Position numbers and translations under genes: made by a program. A DNA stretch of 64,000 bases, taken from contig NZ_JADBEG010000001.1 of assembly GCF_014873755.1 (NCBI RefSeq), positions 10,671,001-10,735,000 on the forward strand. Reading direction: 5' to 3'. The DNA comes from Amycolatopsis lexingtonensis (GTDB lineage: Bacteria > Actinomycetota > Actinomycetes > Mycobacteriales > Pseudonocardiaceae). Of the stretch, positions 8,167 through 15,174 are shown piece by piece. The notes below the pieces were generated by a model. The model did no database searches. It had not been told where the DNA came from and saw only the letters and a program-made list of their open reading frames with translations. Every line of letters begins with the position of its first letter. The first letter of the stretch is position 1.

Positions 8167-8477
8167 ACGGTGTTCCGGCCCCCTGCAGCGTCCGCGAGAG
8201 CGCCTTCGCGTTCGGCCAGTTTCTTGATCGTCTTGAGGCCGAGGCGCTTCATCGCGTCCTCGTGCCGGCCCTTGCGGGCCGATTCCTTGCTCGAACTGCG
8301 GGCCTTGAGGGACGATCCGCCGCCGGACCCGACCGAGGCCGTGCCGCCGCCCGCGCTCAGCGCGGTACCGCCCGCGGCAGCGGCACCGACGACCGCGGCG
8401 ACGAGCAGGGCGGCCCGCCCTTTCTTCGGTTTGTCGTCCCCGAACGGCCGCGGCTTGCCGCCGACCATGCGCACCAT
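8103..8477 (-). CDS. Hypothetical membrane-anchored protein, apparently frameshifted near its C-terminus
   Basis: Unrecognised protein. The N-terminus is basic (MVRMVGGKPRPF then KPKKGR), followed by one alanine-rich hydrophobic segment (about 23-45), a Gly/Ser-rich linker and a basic helical stretch (AMKRLGLKTIKKLAEREGALA). The last 20 residues in this frame have poor codon bias and end at an unexpected TGA at 8103. The likely true C-terminus is in another frame down to 8014. It sits between rnhA and the SEC-C gene on the same strand, within two copies of a 16-base direct repeat. Confidence 0.5.
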   Translation of the reverse strand: MVRMVGGKPRPFGDDKPKKGRAALLVAAVVGAAAAGGTALSAGGGTASVGSGGGSSLKARSSSKESARKGRHEDAMKRLGLKTIKKLAEREGALADAAGGRNTVVVRSPGSACRRPLKPVTCGS

Positions 8478-8573
8478 CGTGAGATCCCGTTCCCTCCCCG
8501 GTCCGGAAGGGTCCGAGTCTGCGACGGAACCACGACGGGTGGAACACCGATCGCCCGAACGGCGCAGCGATCA

Positions 8574-8589
8574 TCCACTCCGGACTAAC
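8574..8589. repeat. Copy 2 of a 16-base direct repeat (tCCACTnnGGACTAAC)
   Basis: TCCACTCCGGACTAAC overlaps the rnhA stop codon and repeats the element at 7994-8009, about 580 bases away in the same orientation. Confidence 0.45.
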
Positions 8590-9046
8590 CGGCGTTGACC
8601 GGCTTCCCCGACTCCCGCGCCTCCTGCGCCCCGCGCACCGCGAGCCGGTCGGCGCGTTCGTTCTCCGGGTGGCCCGCGTGGCCCTTGACCCACAGCCATT
8701 CGACCTGGTGCTCGCCGATCGCCGCGTCGAGGCGCTGCCAGAGGTCCGCGTTCTTGACCGGTTCGCGGGCCGCCGTCTGCCAGCCGTTGTTCTTCCAGCG
8801 GGGCAGCCACTGCGTGATGCCGTTGCGCACGTACGTGCTGTCGGTGAACACGCGCACCTGCGACGGCCGAGTCAGGGTCTCCAGTGCCCGGATCGGCGCG
8901 GTCAGCTCCATCCGGTTGTTCGTCGTCGGCGTGGCTTCGCCGCCGTACAGCTCGCGCTCGTGCTTGCCGTAGCGCAGCACCGCGCCCCAGCCGCCCGGTC
9001 CGGGGTTCCCGCTGCACGCGCCGTCGGTGTAGATCTCCACGTCCAC
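8585..9046 (-). CDS. rnhA: Ribonuclease HI
   Basis: Endonuclease that cuts the RNA strand of RNA-DNA hybrids, for example at Okazaki primers and R-loops. It has 153 residues, the usual size for a single-domain bacterial RNase HI. The active-site residues are visible: Asp8 in [14 protein letters not shown], Glu47 in NNRMELTA, Asp69 in VFTDSTYV, His123 in [14 protein letters not shown] and Asp133. The start is taken as GTG 9046, because the residues upstream of it are not conserved. It is divergent from the Crp-family gene. Confidence 0.96.
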   Translation of the reverse strand: MDVEIYTDGACSGNPGPGGWGAVLRYGKHERELYGGEATPTTNNRMELTAPIRALETLTRPSQVRVFTDSTYVRNGITQWLPRWKNNGWQTAAREPVKNADLWQRLDAAIGEHQVEWLWVKGHAGHPENERADRLAVRGAQEARESGKPVNAG

Positions 9047-9133
9047 GCCGGGGACCCTATCGGTTCCGGCTCTCGCCCAACGCCGCCACGCCGGGTTACG
9101 GTGGGCATCCGGAGCGGAGCGGGGATTCTGGCG

Positions 9134-9841
9134 ATGAACGGGCACGACGACACGGCGGACGGGGCGCTGCTGGCCTACCTCGCCGACACCGATCGCGAGT
9201 ACCTGCTCGCCAGGGGCACCCGGCGGCGGTTCCGCGCGAACGACGTCGTGCTCATGGAAGGCGACCCCTCCGACCACGTCCACGTGCTGGTTTCCGGCTG
9301 GGTGCGGGTTTCCGCGATCGTCGAGGACGGCCGCGAGGTGCTCTTCGGGCTCCGCGGCCCCGGCGAGGTGCTCGGCGACCTCGCGGCCGTGACCGGCCGG
9401 CCGCGCACGGCGTCGGTCCGCGCGATCGAACCCTGCACCGTCTTCCAGCTGACCGGGGCGCAGTTCATCGACGTCCTGCACGCCCGCCCCGAGATCGCCA
9501 TCGCGACGATCAAGACCGTCGCGGCCCGGCTCCGCAACGCCGAGTCCGCCCGCGTCGATTCAGCGGCCCTCGACGTCACCCGCCGGGTCGCGGTGCACCT
9601 GCTCCGGCTGGCCGAAGAGCACGGGCGGTCCGTCCCGGAGGGCGTGGTCATCGAGGCCGCGCTCTCGCAGACCGACATCGCCGCCCAGGTCGGCGCCGCC
9701 CGGCGGACCGTCGCCCGCGCGCTGCGCGTGCTGCGCGAGCGCGGCATCGTCGAGACCGGACGGCGCCGGATCCTCATCCGCAAGCTGCGCGTCCTGCAGG
9801 CCTTCGCCCGTTCTGAGCCAAACGGCACACAAGGGCAGTGA
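9134..9841 (+). CDS. Crp/Fnr-family transcription regulator
   Basis: Regulator of 235 residues with an N-terminal cyclic-nucleotide-binding beta-barrel (about 30-120, containing [19 protein letters not shown] and [14 protein letters not shown]), a dimerisation helix, and a C-terminal winged HTH ([28 protein letters not shown], about 178-206). It has no Fnr-type cysteine cluster, so an iron-sulphur sensor is unlikely; whether it binds cAMP cannot be told from sequence. The ATG at 9134 is preceded by GGAGCGGAGCGGGG. Its targets are unknown. Confidence 0.93.
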   Translation: MNGHDDTADGALLAYLADTDREYLLARGTRRRFRANDVVLMEGDPSDHVHVLVSGWVRVSAIVEDGREVLFGLRGPGEVLGDLAAVTGRPRTASVRAIEPCTVFQLTGAQFIDVLHARPEIAIATIKTVAARLRNAESARVDSAALDVTRRVAVHLLRLAEEHGRSVPEGVVIEAALSQTDIAAQVGAARRTVARALRVLRERGIVETGRRRILIRKLRVLQAFARSEPNGTQGQ

Positions 9842-9926
9842 CAGCGGGCATCTGACGACCGCCGCGACCCGGCGATGCTGGAACCCGGCCGGGAAAAGAA
9901 ATGCGATGCCACCGGCCGGATTTCAG

Positions 9927-10018
9927 TGAGACTTATTCAGCCGTCGCCCGCCGCATGACAATCGTGCTGGCCAGCGGTCCGTACGGGGGACGCGGCGGGC
10001 TAACCAGAATAAGCCTCA
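9927..10018. promoter_or_regulatory. Distant inverted repeat in the 9842-10047 gap
   Basis: TGAGACTTATTC (9927-9938) and GAATAAGCCTCA (10007-10018) are complementary at 11 of 12 positions, about 70 bases apart, upstream of the small-peptide genes. The A/T-rich words stand out and could be paired operator half-sites for looping. The rest of the gap holds nothing recognisable. Confidence 0.35.
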
Positions 10019-10047
10019 TTCTCGAGCGAGGTCGGGGAGTGCTCGTC

Positions 10048-10215
10048 GTGAACGTCCATTGCAAGATTTCGACCCTGGTGAAATCGGTCTTCGCCGCGTT
10101 CGTGGCCGGTGCCGTCGCGGGATTCGCCGTGGCTGCCGGAAACGCGGTGGGGCCCGCCACTCCGGCGTTCCACGACTCCGCGTCACTGTCCGCCTCGGCC
10201 TGGGTGCTGCGATGA
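10048..10215 (+). CDS. Small membrane peptide (55 aa)
   Basis: Short reading frame from GTG 10048, with GGGGAG eight bases upstream. The product begins VNVHCKISTLVKSVFA and has one hydrophobic stretch rich in Ala, Val and Gly (about 13-36), so a membrane peptide or a short secreted peptide is likely. I do not recognise a family. Its stop TGA overlaps the ATG at 10212, and a second tiny frame with a strong ribosome site follows. It is probably transcribed with that frame ahead of a G/C-rich hairpin. Confidence 0.5.
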   Translation: MNVHCKISTLVKSVFAAFVAGAVAGFAVAAGNAVGPATPAFHDSASLSASAWVLR

Positions 10216-10229
10216 GGGAGGTGTGTGTG

Positions 10230-10274
10230 ATGGAAAGCCACTCGATCTGGGCCCTGATCTTCGGGGCCCGCTGA
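10230..10274 (+). CDS. Micro-ORF MESHSIWALIFGAR (14 aa)
   Basis: ATG at 10230 has the strong Shine-Dalgarno sequence AGGGAGG with eight bases of spacing and codes for MESHSIWALIFGAR before TGA. An in-frame ATG at 10212 would give a 20-residue version starting MREVCV. The amphipathic, aromatic-containing peptide is followed 14 bases later by a 13-base-pair hairpin, so the short frame looks like a deliberate translation unit. It could be a leader peptide, a membrane toxin or a signalling peptide; none can be shown. Confidence 0.45.
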   Translation: MESHSIWALIFGAR

Positions 10275-10288
10275 CCCCGCGGTGGGAA

Positions 10289-10325
10289 CCCGGCCGGCCG
10301 GCACGCGGGGGGCCGGCCGGCCGGG
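10289..10325. terminator. G/C-rich hairpin after the micro-ORF
   Basis: CCCGGCCGGCCGG (10289-10301) pairs perfectly with CCGGCCGGCCGGG (10313-10325) around an 11-base loop. It lies between the small peptides and the next gene and suits a terminator or attenuator. Confidence 0.6.
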
Positions 10326-10425
10326 CATTCCGCGAATCCCGTGTCCGGGATTTGTCACGTCACTCCCGCCCGTGGCCGCTGGTAATGTGAAAGCTCTTTC
10401 CACCGGCGGCGCGGAGGGGGGTGGG

Positions 10426-11391
10426 ATGACGTCGGAGAACTCGTTCCCGTTCGTGCGCGAACTGAACGAACTGCGCCGCGGCCGCGGGCTCGACGCGGCC
10501 GACCTGCACCAGCGGATCGGCCCCTGCCTGCGAGCGGCCTGCGAGATCGCCGACGACGACCCGCCCGCCGCCGCGCGGCACAAGGTCGTGCTGCGGCTGA
10601 CCGAGCTGTGCGGCCGGCTGCCCGGTGACCTGCGGCTGGCCGCGCTGGCTGCCCTCGGCCTGCACGAAGAGGCTGCCGGCGAGTTCCTCGACCGCCGGAT
10701 CTCGTGGCTGGCCAGCGTCCTCGACCGCGACCCGCGCACCGCGCGCCGCCGGATCGACCTCGCGTTCCGCCGGCTCGACGAGCTGCTCGGCGCGCCCCAG
10801 CGCGAGCGTGACCTGCACCCGCTGGCCGGCTGGTACGTCGAGTCGATGAAGGCGATGCTCCGGCTCGACCGCGACCCGCCGGACCTGCAGGAGGAACGCC
10901 GGATCGTCGCGGAGGTCGACGAGCTCGACGAGCTGGTGCTCTCGTTCAGTGCCCCCGCCGACCCGGGTCTCGACCCGGTCCCCGCCATCACCGCGGACGT
11001 CCTGTTCGGCGGCGAAATCGTCGAAGCGCGCCAGGTTTCGGCGAGCCACGCCCAGTTCATCATGCGGTTGCCGAGCCCGTTGCGGCTCGGGCAGCGGCAC
11101 GAATACGGCATCCGCTTCGCGCCGCAGCGCTCTTCGCTGCGGCCGTACTACGTCATGACCCCCTTGCGCCGCTGCGAAAAGTTCTCGGTGCGGGTGCGGT
11201 TCGACCGCGACGGGCCACCGGCGCGGGTGTGGCGGCTCAACGGCGTACCCGGCCGCGTGATCGACGACGGCACCGACTCCGGCGACGCGCTGACGGTCAA
11301 CAGCCTCGGCGAGGTCGGGCTCGAGTTCCACGACCTGCACCAGGGGCTCAGCTACGGGCTGCAGTGGTCGTCCGATCCCGGCGCGGGCTGA
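10426..11391 (+). CDS. Helical / HTH-like regulator-type protein with C-terminal beta domain
   Basis: No named family can be given with confidence; 321 residues. The N-terminal half is helical, beginning RELNELRRGRGLDAADLHQRIGP and including FLDRRISWLASVLDRDPRTARRRIDLAF, which looks like a divergent helix-turn-helix and scaffold. The C-terminal half is beta-rich (YYVMTPLRRCEKFSVRVRF, VWRLNGVPGRV, ends YGLQW). From memory, this layout recurs in actinomycetes next to genes like the following one, usually labelled HTH protein of unknown role. The ATG at 10426 has a GGAGGGGGG site. The next gene begins seven bases after the stop, so the two form an operon. Confidence 0.7.
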   Translation: MTSENSFPFVRELNELRRGRGLDAADLHQRIGPCLRAACEIADDDPPAAARHKVVLRLTELCGRLPGDLRLAALAALGLHEEAAGEFLDRRISWLASVLDRDPRTARRRIDLAFRRLDELLGAPQRERDLHPLAGWYVESMKAMLRLDRDPPDLQEERRIVAEVDELDELVLSFSAPADPGLDPVPAITADVLFGGEIVEARQVSASHAQFIMRLPSPLRLGQRHEYGIRFAPQRSSLRPYYVMTPLRRCEKFSVRVRFDRDGPPARVWRLNGVPGRVIDDGTDSGDALTVNSLGEVGLEFHDLHQGLSYGLQWSSDPGAG

Positions 11392-11398
11392 GCCGGCC

Positions 11399-12004
11399 GT
11401 GCGCACCGACCCGGTGACCGCGACCGTCGTCCGGCTCGGGATCGTCGCGCCGAGCCGGGGCCGGACGGCTCGCGCGGTCCACCTCGGCGTCACCCTCGAC
11501 GCGGTGCTGGACGAGGTGTTCGAGCGCGTCCCGGTGCCCTACCGCACCCCGACGTGGTTCCGCCGGGCCGAGGGCGACGCCACGACGTTGATCATCCCGC
11601 CGACTGTGCCGCGCGGCTGGATCGCGGCGGACCTCGTCGCGCTGCTGGCCGGGGCGCTGCGGCGCCGCAACCGCCACCTCAACGAGTTCGGCAAGCTCCG
11701 GCTGCGGGTGGCCGCCGACCACGGCGACGTCGTGCTGCGCCCGCCCCACTTCGGCGGCGCGGCGGTGGCGCTGGCGACCTGGCTGTGCGCGGCCGAAGAG
11801 CTGAAGGCGGCGATCGCGGCGGCGCCGGAGCTGGACCTGCTGCTGATCGTCTCCGACCGCTTCCACGCCGCCATCGCCGACGACCCGGGCTACCGGCGGA
11901 TCGTCGTCCCGGCCGGCGGCGAGCGCGAAATCGCGTGGCTGGGCCCGGGTCCGGATACTGGGACGCGGAATACCGGCGCCGGCGGCGGGTTGGCACCGTC
12001 GTAG
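11399..12004 (+). CDS. Degenerate nucleotide-cyclase-like protein
   Basis: 201 residues, read from GTG 11399. The order of segments (an N-terminal strand TVVRLGIVAP, then RRAEGDATTLIIPP, LVALLAGALRRRNRHLNEFGKLRLRVAADHGDV, GGAAVALATWLCAAEELKAAI and LLIVSDRFHAAI) follows the class III cyclase-like domain seen in many actinomycete proteins of unknown function. The aspartates expected in the first strand and at the GDG turn are absent or changed, so it is probably not an active cyclase and may be a binding or regulatory module. It is paired with the upstream HTH-like gene, and the DUF1684 gene follows after 20 bases. Confidence 0.6.
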   Translation: MRTDPVTATVVRLGIVAPSRGRTARAVHLGVTLDAVLDEVFERVPVPYRTPTWFRRAEGDATTLIIPPTVPRGWIAADLVALLAGALRRRNRHLNEFGKLRLRVAADHGDVVLRPPHFGGAAVALATWLCAAEELKAAIAAAPELDLLLIVSDRFHAAIADDPGYRRIVVPAGGEREIAWLGPGPDTGTRNTGAGGGLAPS

Positions 12005-12024
12005 CCGACGGGAAGGGGTCCGCG

Positions 12025-12807
12025 ATGAGCACGTTCACGCAGGAGTGGCAGGACTGGAAGACCCAGCGGGAGGCGGACCTGGCGGCCCCGCACGGCTGGC
12101 TGGCGCTGGTGTCGCTGGACTGGCTGACCGAGTCCCCGCGCGAATACCCCGGCATCCCGGGCCGCTGGTGGCAGGACGCGGACGCGGCGTACGTCGACCC
12201 GGCCGGCGCTTCGCTGACGCACGAGGGCGCGCCGATCACGGAGGTCCGCCGGTTCGAGCTGTTCAACAGCGGCGCGGGCACCCGGGTGCTGGCGGGCGAC
12301 GTCGAGATCGAGGTGGCCCGCCGGTCCGGGTACCTGATCCGCGTGCACGACCCGAAGGCCGAGGTGCTGCGGGAGTTCCACGGCATCCCGGCGTACGAGC
12401 CGTCGGAGTCGTGGGTCCTTTCGGGGCGCTTCGAGCCGTTCGACGAGCCGCGCCCGACCACGGTGGGTGCGGTGGTGGAGGGCCTGAGCCACGTCTATAC
12501 GGCGCCGGGCGTGGTCCGGTTTTCCCGGGACGGGGAATCGCACACGCTGACGGCGTTCAACGGCAAGGACGGCGGCTTGAGCATCCTGTTCACCGACGAA
12601 ACCAGCGGCGTGACGACGTACGCGGCGAACCGCTCGCTGCCGGTCGGCGCGCCGGCAGCGGACGGTTCGGTGACGCTGGACTTCAACCGCGCGGTGAACC
12701 TCCCGTGCGCCTTCACGGACTTCGCCACGTGCCCCCTCCCGCCGGCCGGCAACAACCTGCCGTTCGCGGTGGAGGCGGGGGAGAAGATCCCGTACGAGCG
12801 CGGCTAG
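12025..12807 (+). CDS. DUF1684 family protein
   Basis: 260 residues, cytoplasmic, function unknown. DUF1684 features seen are the N-terminal WKTQREADL then HGWLALVSLDWL, the central LSGRFEPFDEPR, the TFNGKDG-like TAFNGKDGGLSILFTDETSG strand pair, and the C-terminal LDFNRAVNLPCAFTDFATCPLPPAGNNLPFAVEAGEK (read in pieces), which carries the conserved CPLPP-N-L motif. The ATG at 12025 follows GGAAGGGG. Its stop shares CTAG bases with the stop of the convergent AMIN-like gene. Confidence 0.88.
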   Translation: MSTFTQEWQDWKTQREADLAAPHGWLALVSLDWLTESPREYPGIPGRWWQDADAAYVDPAGASLTHEGAPITEVRRFELFNSGAGTRVLAGDVEIEVARRSGYLIRVHDPKAEVLREFHGIPAYEPSESWVLSGRFEPFDEPRPTTVGAVVEGLSHVYTAPGVVRFSRDGESHTLTAFNGKDGGLSILFTDETSGVTTYAANRSLPVGAPAADGSVTLDFNRAVNLPCAFTDFATCPLPPAGNNLPFAVEAGEKIPYERG

Positions 12808-13292
12808 GAGGCCACGTCGATCACGACGCGGTTGGGCGCGGTGAGCGTGAAGACGTTCACCGCGGTCCGGGTCCGCACCCCGAGCCCGACGGAGAGGTGC
12901 GCCTCGAAGTCCCCGGTGACGGCGACGGCCATGACGTTCCGCAGATTCCGCGTCCGGAACTTCTGCGGCCCGGTGTAGGTCGGGTTCCCGGCGGCATCGT
13001 GCGCGGCGGCCGGCGTGGCGGTGACGTTGACGAAGTATTCGCCGGTGAGCCAGACGATTTCCCCGCTCGGGTCGGCGGTCAGCTCGTCGAGGAGCTGGCA
13101 GCTGACGGTGGGCGCGGGGCCGGAGCTGAGGTCGAGCACGATCCGGTCGAAGCCGGTGTTGAGGCCAGTGCGGATGTTCGTCATGGCCGGGATGACGGGA
13201 TCGGCGGCTTGGGCCGGCCCCGCGGCGGCCGCGAGGCTGCCGGCGATGAGGATGGTGAGGGCGGCGAGCGCGCGCCGTGTGGGTCTGGACAT
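12804..13292 (-). CDS. Secreted AMIN-like domain protein
   Basis: 162 residues. A clear signal peptide (about 1-29, ending PAQAA) is followed by a small beta domain (RTGLNTGFDRIVLDLS, VTGDFEAHLSVGLGVRTR, PNRVVIDVAS) that resembles AMIN-like domains of actinobacterial exported proteins. The usual role proposed for such domains is attachment to the cell envelope; no enzyme domain is attached here. It overlaps the DUF1684 gene by four bases at the convergent stops. A palindrome CCCAGCGCTGGG lies upstream at 13326-13337. Confidence 0.78.
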   Translation of the reverse strand: MSRPTRRALAALTILIAGSLAAAAGPAQAADPVIPAMTNIRTGLNTGFDRIVLDLSSGPAPTVSCQLLDELTADPSGEIVWLTGEYFVNVTATPAAAHDAAGNPTYTGPQKFRTRNLRNVMAVAVTGDFEAHLSVGLGVRTRTAVNVFTLTAPNRVVIDVAS

Positions 13293-13410
13293 GTGGGCCT
13301 CCTGGCGGAGAGAACCGGTGGAAGTCCCAGCGCTGGGTCTGCTGGGGACGTCCGGTTCGCCGGGGAGTTGCCCTGACGTCCGTTATCGTTACCCGGCTGC
13401 TCCGACCGGG

Positions 13411-14331
13411 TCAGCCGCGGAGATCCCGGGGCTTGAACCACTTCGGGCGGTGACCGGCTTTCGCGCAGGCGGCGAGAAGACGGGTGAAGGCCGCCGCGAC
13501 GGGGGTGAAGTCGAGGTCTTGCCGGACGACCGGCCGCCCGGCCGCCACGTCGACGAAGGCCTGGGAGAGCGCGAGGGCGTCCCGGCGCAAGGCGAGCACG
13601 AGGCTGCTCAGGCTGGGGGTCGCGCTGCCGATGACGTCGTCGGCAGCCCCCGACCCCCCGATGCCGGCGAGGTCCACCAGCCGGCGGGCCATCGTGACCG
13701 CTTCGATGTTCACCTTCCCGGCGCTTCGCATCGCCCTCGCGTACGTCGGGTAGAACTTCTTCCCGTACTCGTCCACCTGCCGGTACAGGACGCGGTCGGC
13801 GGCCTCGCGGGACATCGTCGCGCCCGACGACGACGGCAGATCGTCGAGACTGAACCAAGCGGGCGTGTGCCCGCCGTCCAGGCCGGCGATGACCAGGTCG
13901 AAATAGGCGTTGACCACTTCCGTACCGGCCGCGTTGCAGTCGGTCATCGGCCGGGACCGGTCCTTGACGAATTCGGCGAGCAGGAGAACGTACCGGGAAG
14001 CGGCGTCGATCAGCGCGTCGGCTTTTTCCCGGAGCGGGTGCGCCAAGCCGGTGATCAGGCCACGGTCCTGTTCTTCCCCGTCGCTGCCCAGCTTGGTGAG
14101 TTCGAGGACCTGCGAGACGAGTTCCGCGAAATCGATCTCGAGGTGGCCGTCGTTCGCCATGAAGCGGACGAAGGTGGGGTAGAACGGTTTCCCCTTCCGC
14201 GCGAAGTCGTCCCACAGCGCGCGATCGGGCGGCGTCGTGTCCCGCCCGGGGTGGATGTGGATGTCCCCGGCGACGTGACCGGCCTGGACAACGGTGCCGG
14301 AAACGAGGCCGGTCACTTCGTTGTGGTTCAC
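13411..14331 (-). CDS. RHIM-like amyloid-motif protein with a duplicated helical domain
   Basis: 306 residues from GTG 14331, which overlaps the upstream stop as GTGA. Residues 3-26 (HNEVTGLVSGTVVQAGHVAG and four more) match the bacterial RHIM-like amyloid signalling pattern, with VVQAG as its core and regularly spaced glycines. The rest is two related helical units: 43-165 and 186-304 share GKPFYPTFVRFM / GKKFYPTYARAM at their starts and GHTPAWFSLDDL / GHRPKWFKPRDL at their ends. No enzyme motif is seen. Known amyloid motifs of this type nucleate assembly between a sensor and an effector in NLR-like immunity. That role here is inference. Confidence 0.72.
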   Translation of the reverse strand: MNHNEVTGLVSGTVVQAGHVAGDIHIHPGRDTTPPDRALWDDFARKGKPFYPTFVRFMANDGHLEIDFAELVSQVLELTKLGSDGEEQDRGLITGLAHPLREKADALIDAASRYVLLLAEFVKDRSRPMTDCNAAGTEVVNAYFDLVIAGLDGGHTPAWFSLDDLPSSSGATMSREAADRVLYRQVDEYGKKFYPTYARAMRSAGKVNIEAVTMARRLVDLAGIGGSGAADDVIGSATPSLSSLVLALRRDALALSQAFVDVAAGRPVVRQDLDFTPVAAAFTRLLAACAKAGHRPKWFKPRDLRG

Positions 14332-15170
14332 GGAGCCGCCGTCCGGTCGTGCCGGTGTCCGGCCGCTCCCACCGGCTCCCGCGTCAGGTGCTCGAGCCGC
14401 AGCGGCCAGTCCCAGCCGAACCGCTCGTCCAGCAACCCCACCAGCCGTGCCCCGTCGACCAGCTCGATCCGCCCGGTCTTCGCCGCCAGTTCCACGGCCG
14501 CCCGCGTGAACGTGCTCGCCGTGACCACGACGCCCTCGCCCAGTGACCGGACCACGTCCACCCCCACCGGCTTCTCCCGCCGGGAGACGGCCAGCACTTC
14601 CGCGCCGGTGCACACCGACCCGGCCAACCGAGAGAACTCCCGCGGACCAAGCTCGCCGAGCAGCTCTCGCCGCGCATCCACGGACGAAGGAAGCCCGATG
14701 TACCGCGCCCGGATCAGCGCCTCCGCATCATCGGTCGCGTGCGCCACCGCCGTCGGCATCGACCGCGCGTGCGCCACCAGGTACGCCTCCGTCGCCTGCA
14801 ACGCCGAGTGCGGGTGGTCCGGCAGGAGATCCAGCACCCACCGGATCCCGGCCCACGGCGGCTGGTCGGTGCGGTTCGCGTAGTACGCCTCGATCCGCCG
14901 GAAGTGGGGATCGCCGTCCGTGGCGCCGGTGGCCCGGGCCGAGGCCAGCCGCGAATGGTCGTCAGGCGTGGTGCAGGCGGGCATCAGCAGGTGGCGAAGC
15001 ACCAGGTCGAACTCCGCGTCCGGCCGGTCCGCCGCCGTCGCGACGAACTCGTCGCGGGTCTCGTCGTCCGGGAAGCTCCAGACCCGCTTCAGCACCGTGC
15101 TGGCCGTGCTGTCCGCGTACGCGCGCAGCTCGGCCAGCCAGGTCTCCAGGCTCGGCGAATCAGCTCTCAT
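14328..15170 (-). CDS. Mrr-like restriction-endonuclease-fold protein lacking the catalytic core
   Basis: 280 residues. The N-terminal helical part (IRWVLDLLPDHPHSALQATEAY at about 109-130, then IRARYIGLP) and C-terminal part (LGPREFSRLAGSV; REKPVGVDVVRSL; GVVVTASTFTRAAVELA; RIELVDGARLVGLLDE; WPLRLEHL) follow actinomycete Mrr-type nucleases. Between about 186 and 192 the segment that should hold the DGGRDV aspartate is missing, and the usual Q-x-K is AVSRR, so cleavage is unlikely. ATG 15170 lies four bases after the MBL stop. Its own stop overlaps the amyloid-motif gene by four bases, so the two proteins are made together. Confidence 0.72.
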   Translation of the reverse strand: MRADSPSLETWLAELRAYADSTASTVLKRVWSFPDDETRDEFVATAADRPDAEFDLVLRHLLMPACTTPDDHSRLASARATGATDGDPHFRRIEAYYANRTDQPPWAGIRWVLDLLPDHPHSALQATEAYLVAHARSMPTAVAHATDDAEALIRARYIGLPSSVDARRELLGELGPREFSRLAGSVCTGAEVLAVSRREKPVGVDVVRSLGEGVVVTASTFTRAAVELAAKTGRIELVDGARLVGLLDERFGWDWPLRLEHLTREPVGAAGHRHDRTAAP

Positions 15171-15174
15171 CGGG

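Noticed and set aside
9927..10018. Iron box (Fur/DmdR type) in the gap after the Crp gene
   Set aside because: The words do not form the expected 19-base palindrome.
10282..10425. Upstream extension of the HTH-like gene to GTG/ATG 10282
   Set aside because: It would translate through the terminator hairpin region, while ATG 10426 has a strong ribosome site.
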